This document shows positions 5,799-6,301 of a stretch of 6,301 nucleotides of DNA, piece by piece (positions within the stretch are counted from its first letter, which is position 1; every line of letters begins with the position of its first letter). The notes beneath the pieces were generated by a model. It saw nothing but the letters and a program-made list of their open reading frames with translations. It had not been told where the DNA came from and did not search any database. The translations under genes and the position numbers were made by a program. Location: NCBI GenBank assembly GCA_937917025.1, contig CALFSF010000450.1, positions 1 through 6,301 on the forward strand, given 5' to 3'. The DNA is from an uncultured Paraburkholderia sp. (lineage in GTDB: Bacteria; Pseudomonadota; Gammaproteobacteria; Burkholderiales; Burkholderiaceae).

Positions 5799-6301
5799 AT
5801 GTCCTTTGTCATCGTCCTCGCCGCACTGGCGTTTCTGATGTTCGCCGCCTATCGGGGCTACAGCGTGATCCTCGTCGCGCCGATCGCCGCGCTCGGCGCC
5901 GTGCTGCTGACCGATCCCGCCGCCGTCGCGCCGGTTTTTTCCGGCATCTTCATGGAAAAGATGGTCGGCTTCGTCAAGCTCTACTTCCCTGTGTTCCTGC
6001 TCGGCGCCGTGTTCGGCAAGGTGATCGAGCTGTCGGGCTTCTCCGAATCGATCGTTGCCGCCGCGATTCGCTACATCGGCCGTTCGCGGGCGAATGCGGT
6101 GATCGTTGCGGTGTGCGCGCTGCTCACGTACGGCGGCGTTTCGCTCTTCGTGGTCGTGTTCGCGGTGTACCCGTTCGCCGCTGAACTGTATCGTCAGAGC
6201 AACATCCCGAAGCGTCTGATGCCGGGCGCGATCGCGCTGGGCGCCTTCTCGTTCACGATGGATTCGCTGCCGGGCACGCCGCAGATCCAGAACATCATCC
6301 C
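5799..6301 (+). CDS. GntP-family permease, N-terminal part (cut by window end)
   Basis: The first 167 codons of an integral membrane transporter; the family is usually about 440-470 aa, so roughly a third is present and the frame is open at the window edge. The protein starts MSFVIVLAALAFLMFAAYRGYSVI and shows hydrophobic helices at about 2-18, 22-38, 60-76, 98-126 and 140-152, with the conserved family stretches PVFLLGAVFGKVIE (64-77), YGGVSLFVVVFAVYPFA (111-127) and FTMDSLPGTPQIQN (152-165). GntP-type carriers are proton-coupled importers of gluconate and other organic acids. The sequence reminds me most of the Pseudomonas 3-hydroxybutyrate permease type (PA2004) rather than gluconate carriers, but from memory only. 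The ATG at 5799 has GGAG five bases upstream. It is the probable target of the divergent sigma-54 activator; a 3-hydroxybutyrate dehydrogenase would be expected downstream, outside the window. Confidence 0.88.
   Translation, partial: MSFVIVLAALAFLMFAAYRGYSVILVAPIAALGAVLLTDPAAVAPVFSGIFMEKMVGFVKLYFPVFLLGAVFGKVIELSGFSESIVAAAIRYIGRSRANAVIVAVCALLTYGGVSLFVVVFAVYPFAAELYRQSNIPKRLMPGAIALGAFSFTMDSLPGTPQIQNII

Noticed and set aside
5587..5799. Plus-strand 70-aa frame ending in a TAATG overlap with the permease start
   Set aside because: The overlap looks like translational coupling, but the protein is Arg-rich and low in protein-like character, the -24/-12 promoter lies inside it, and the transcript predicted to start near 5731 contains no in-frame start codon for it.

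Overview
The window looks like chromosomal DNA of a Betaproteobacterium in the order Burkholderiales, most likely the Burkholderia/Paraburkholderia/Caballeronia group. The basis is the high GC with strong GC3 bias, the style of the proteins (Ala/Arg-rich, BON-type periplasmic proteins) and the gene families present. This placement is inference from composition and family recognition. No database search was possible. No rRNA, tRNA, CRISPR array, insertion sequence or phage gene is visible.

Left part (1-1524, minus strand): a 68-aa helical protein of unknown function is followed, after a 74-bp gap holding a strong stem-loop, by a complete 399-aa serine hydrolase of the class C beta-lactamase / family VIII esterase type. 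A 368-bp intergenic region (1525-1892) separates them from a divergent 388-aa LuxR-type regulator with a GTG start (1893-3059, plus). A 22-bp dyad (GACCGG-N10-CCGGTC) just upstream of the regulator is a candidate operator. The intergenic region and the first part of the regulator gene are clearly poorer in GC than the rest.

Middle part (3072-5466): a near-perfect hairpin closes the convergent junction between the LuxR gene and a minus-strand set of three genes. In transcription order these are a sigma-54 enhancer-binding protein (490 aa, PAS-AAA+-Fis HTH, with a GAYTGA loop), a secreted BON-like protein with four cysteines whose start codon lies one base after the activator's stop codon, and a small lipoprotein, also cysteine-rich.

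Right part (5467-6301): a 332-bp divergent control region with a well-matched -24/-12 (sigma-54) promoter at 5705-5720 and two upstream TCYC-N6-GAGA dyads, followed by the first 167 codons of a GntP-family permease cut off by the window edge. The pairing of this permease type with a divergent sigma-54 activator resembles the Pseudomonas aeruginosa 3-hydroxybutyrate locus (PA2005 activator, PA2004 permease, bdhA). The working model is that the activator senses a small organic acid or a metabolic signal through its PAS domain and switches on the permease with RNA polymerase-sigma-54. The least explained part is why a periplasmic BON-like protein and a lipoprotein follow the activator so tightly.
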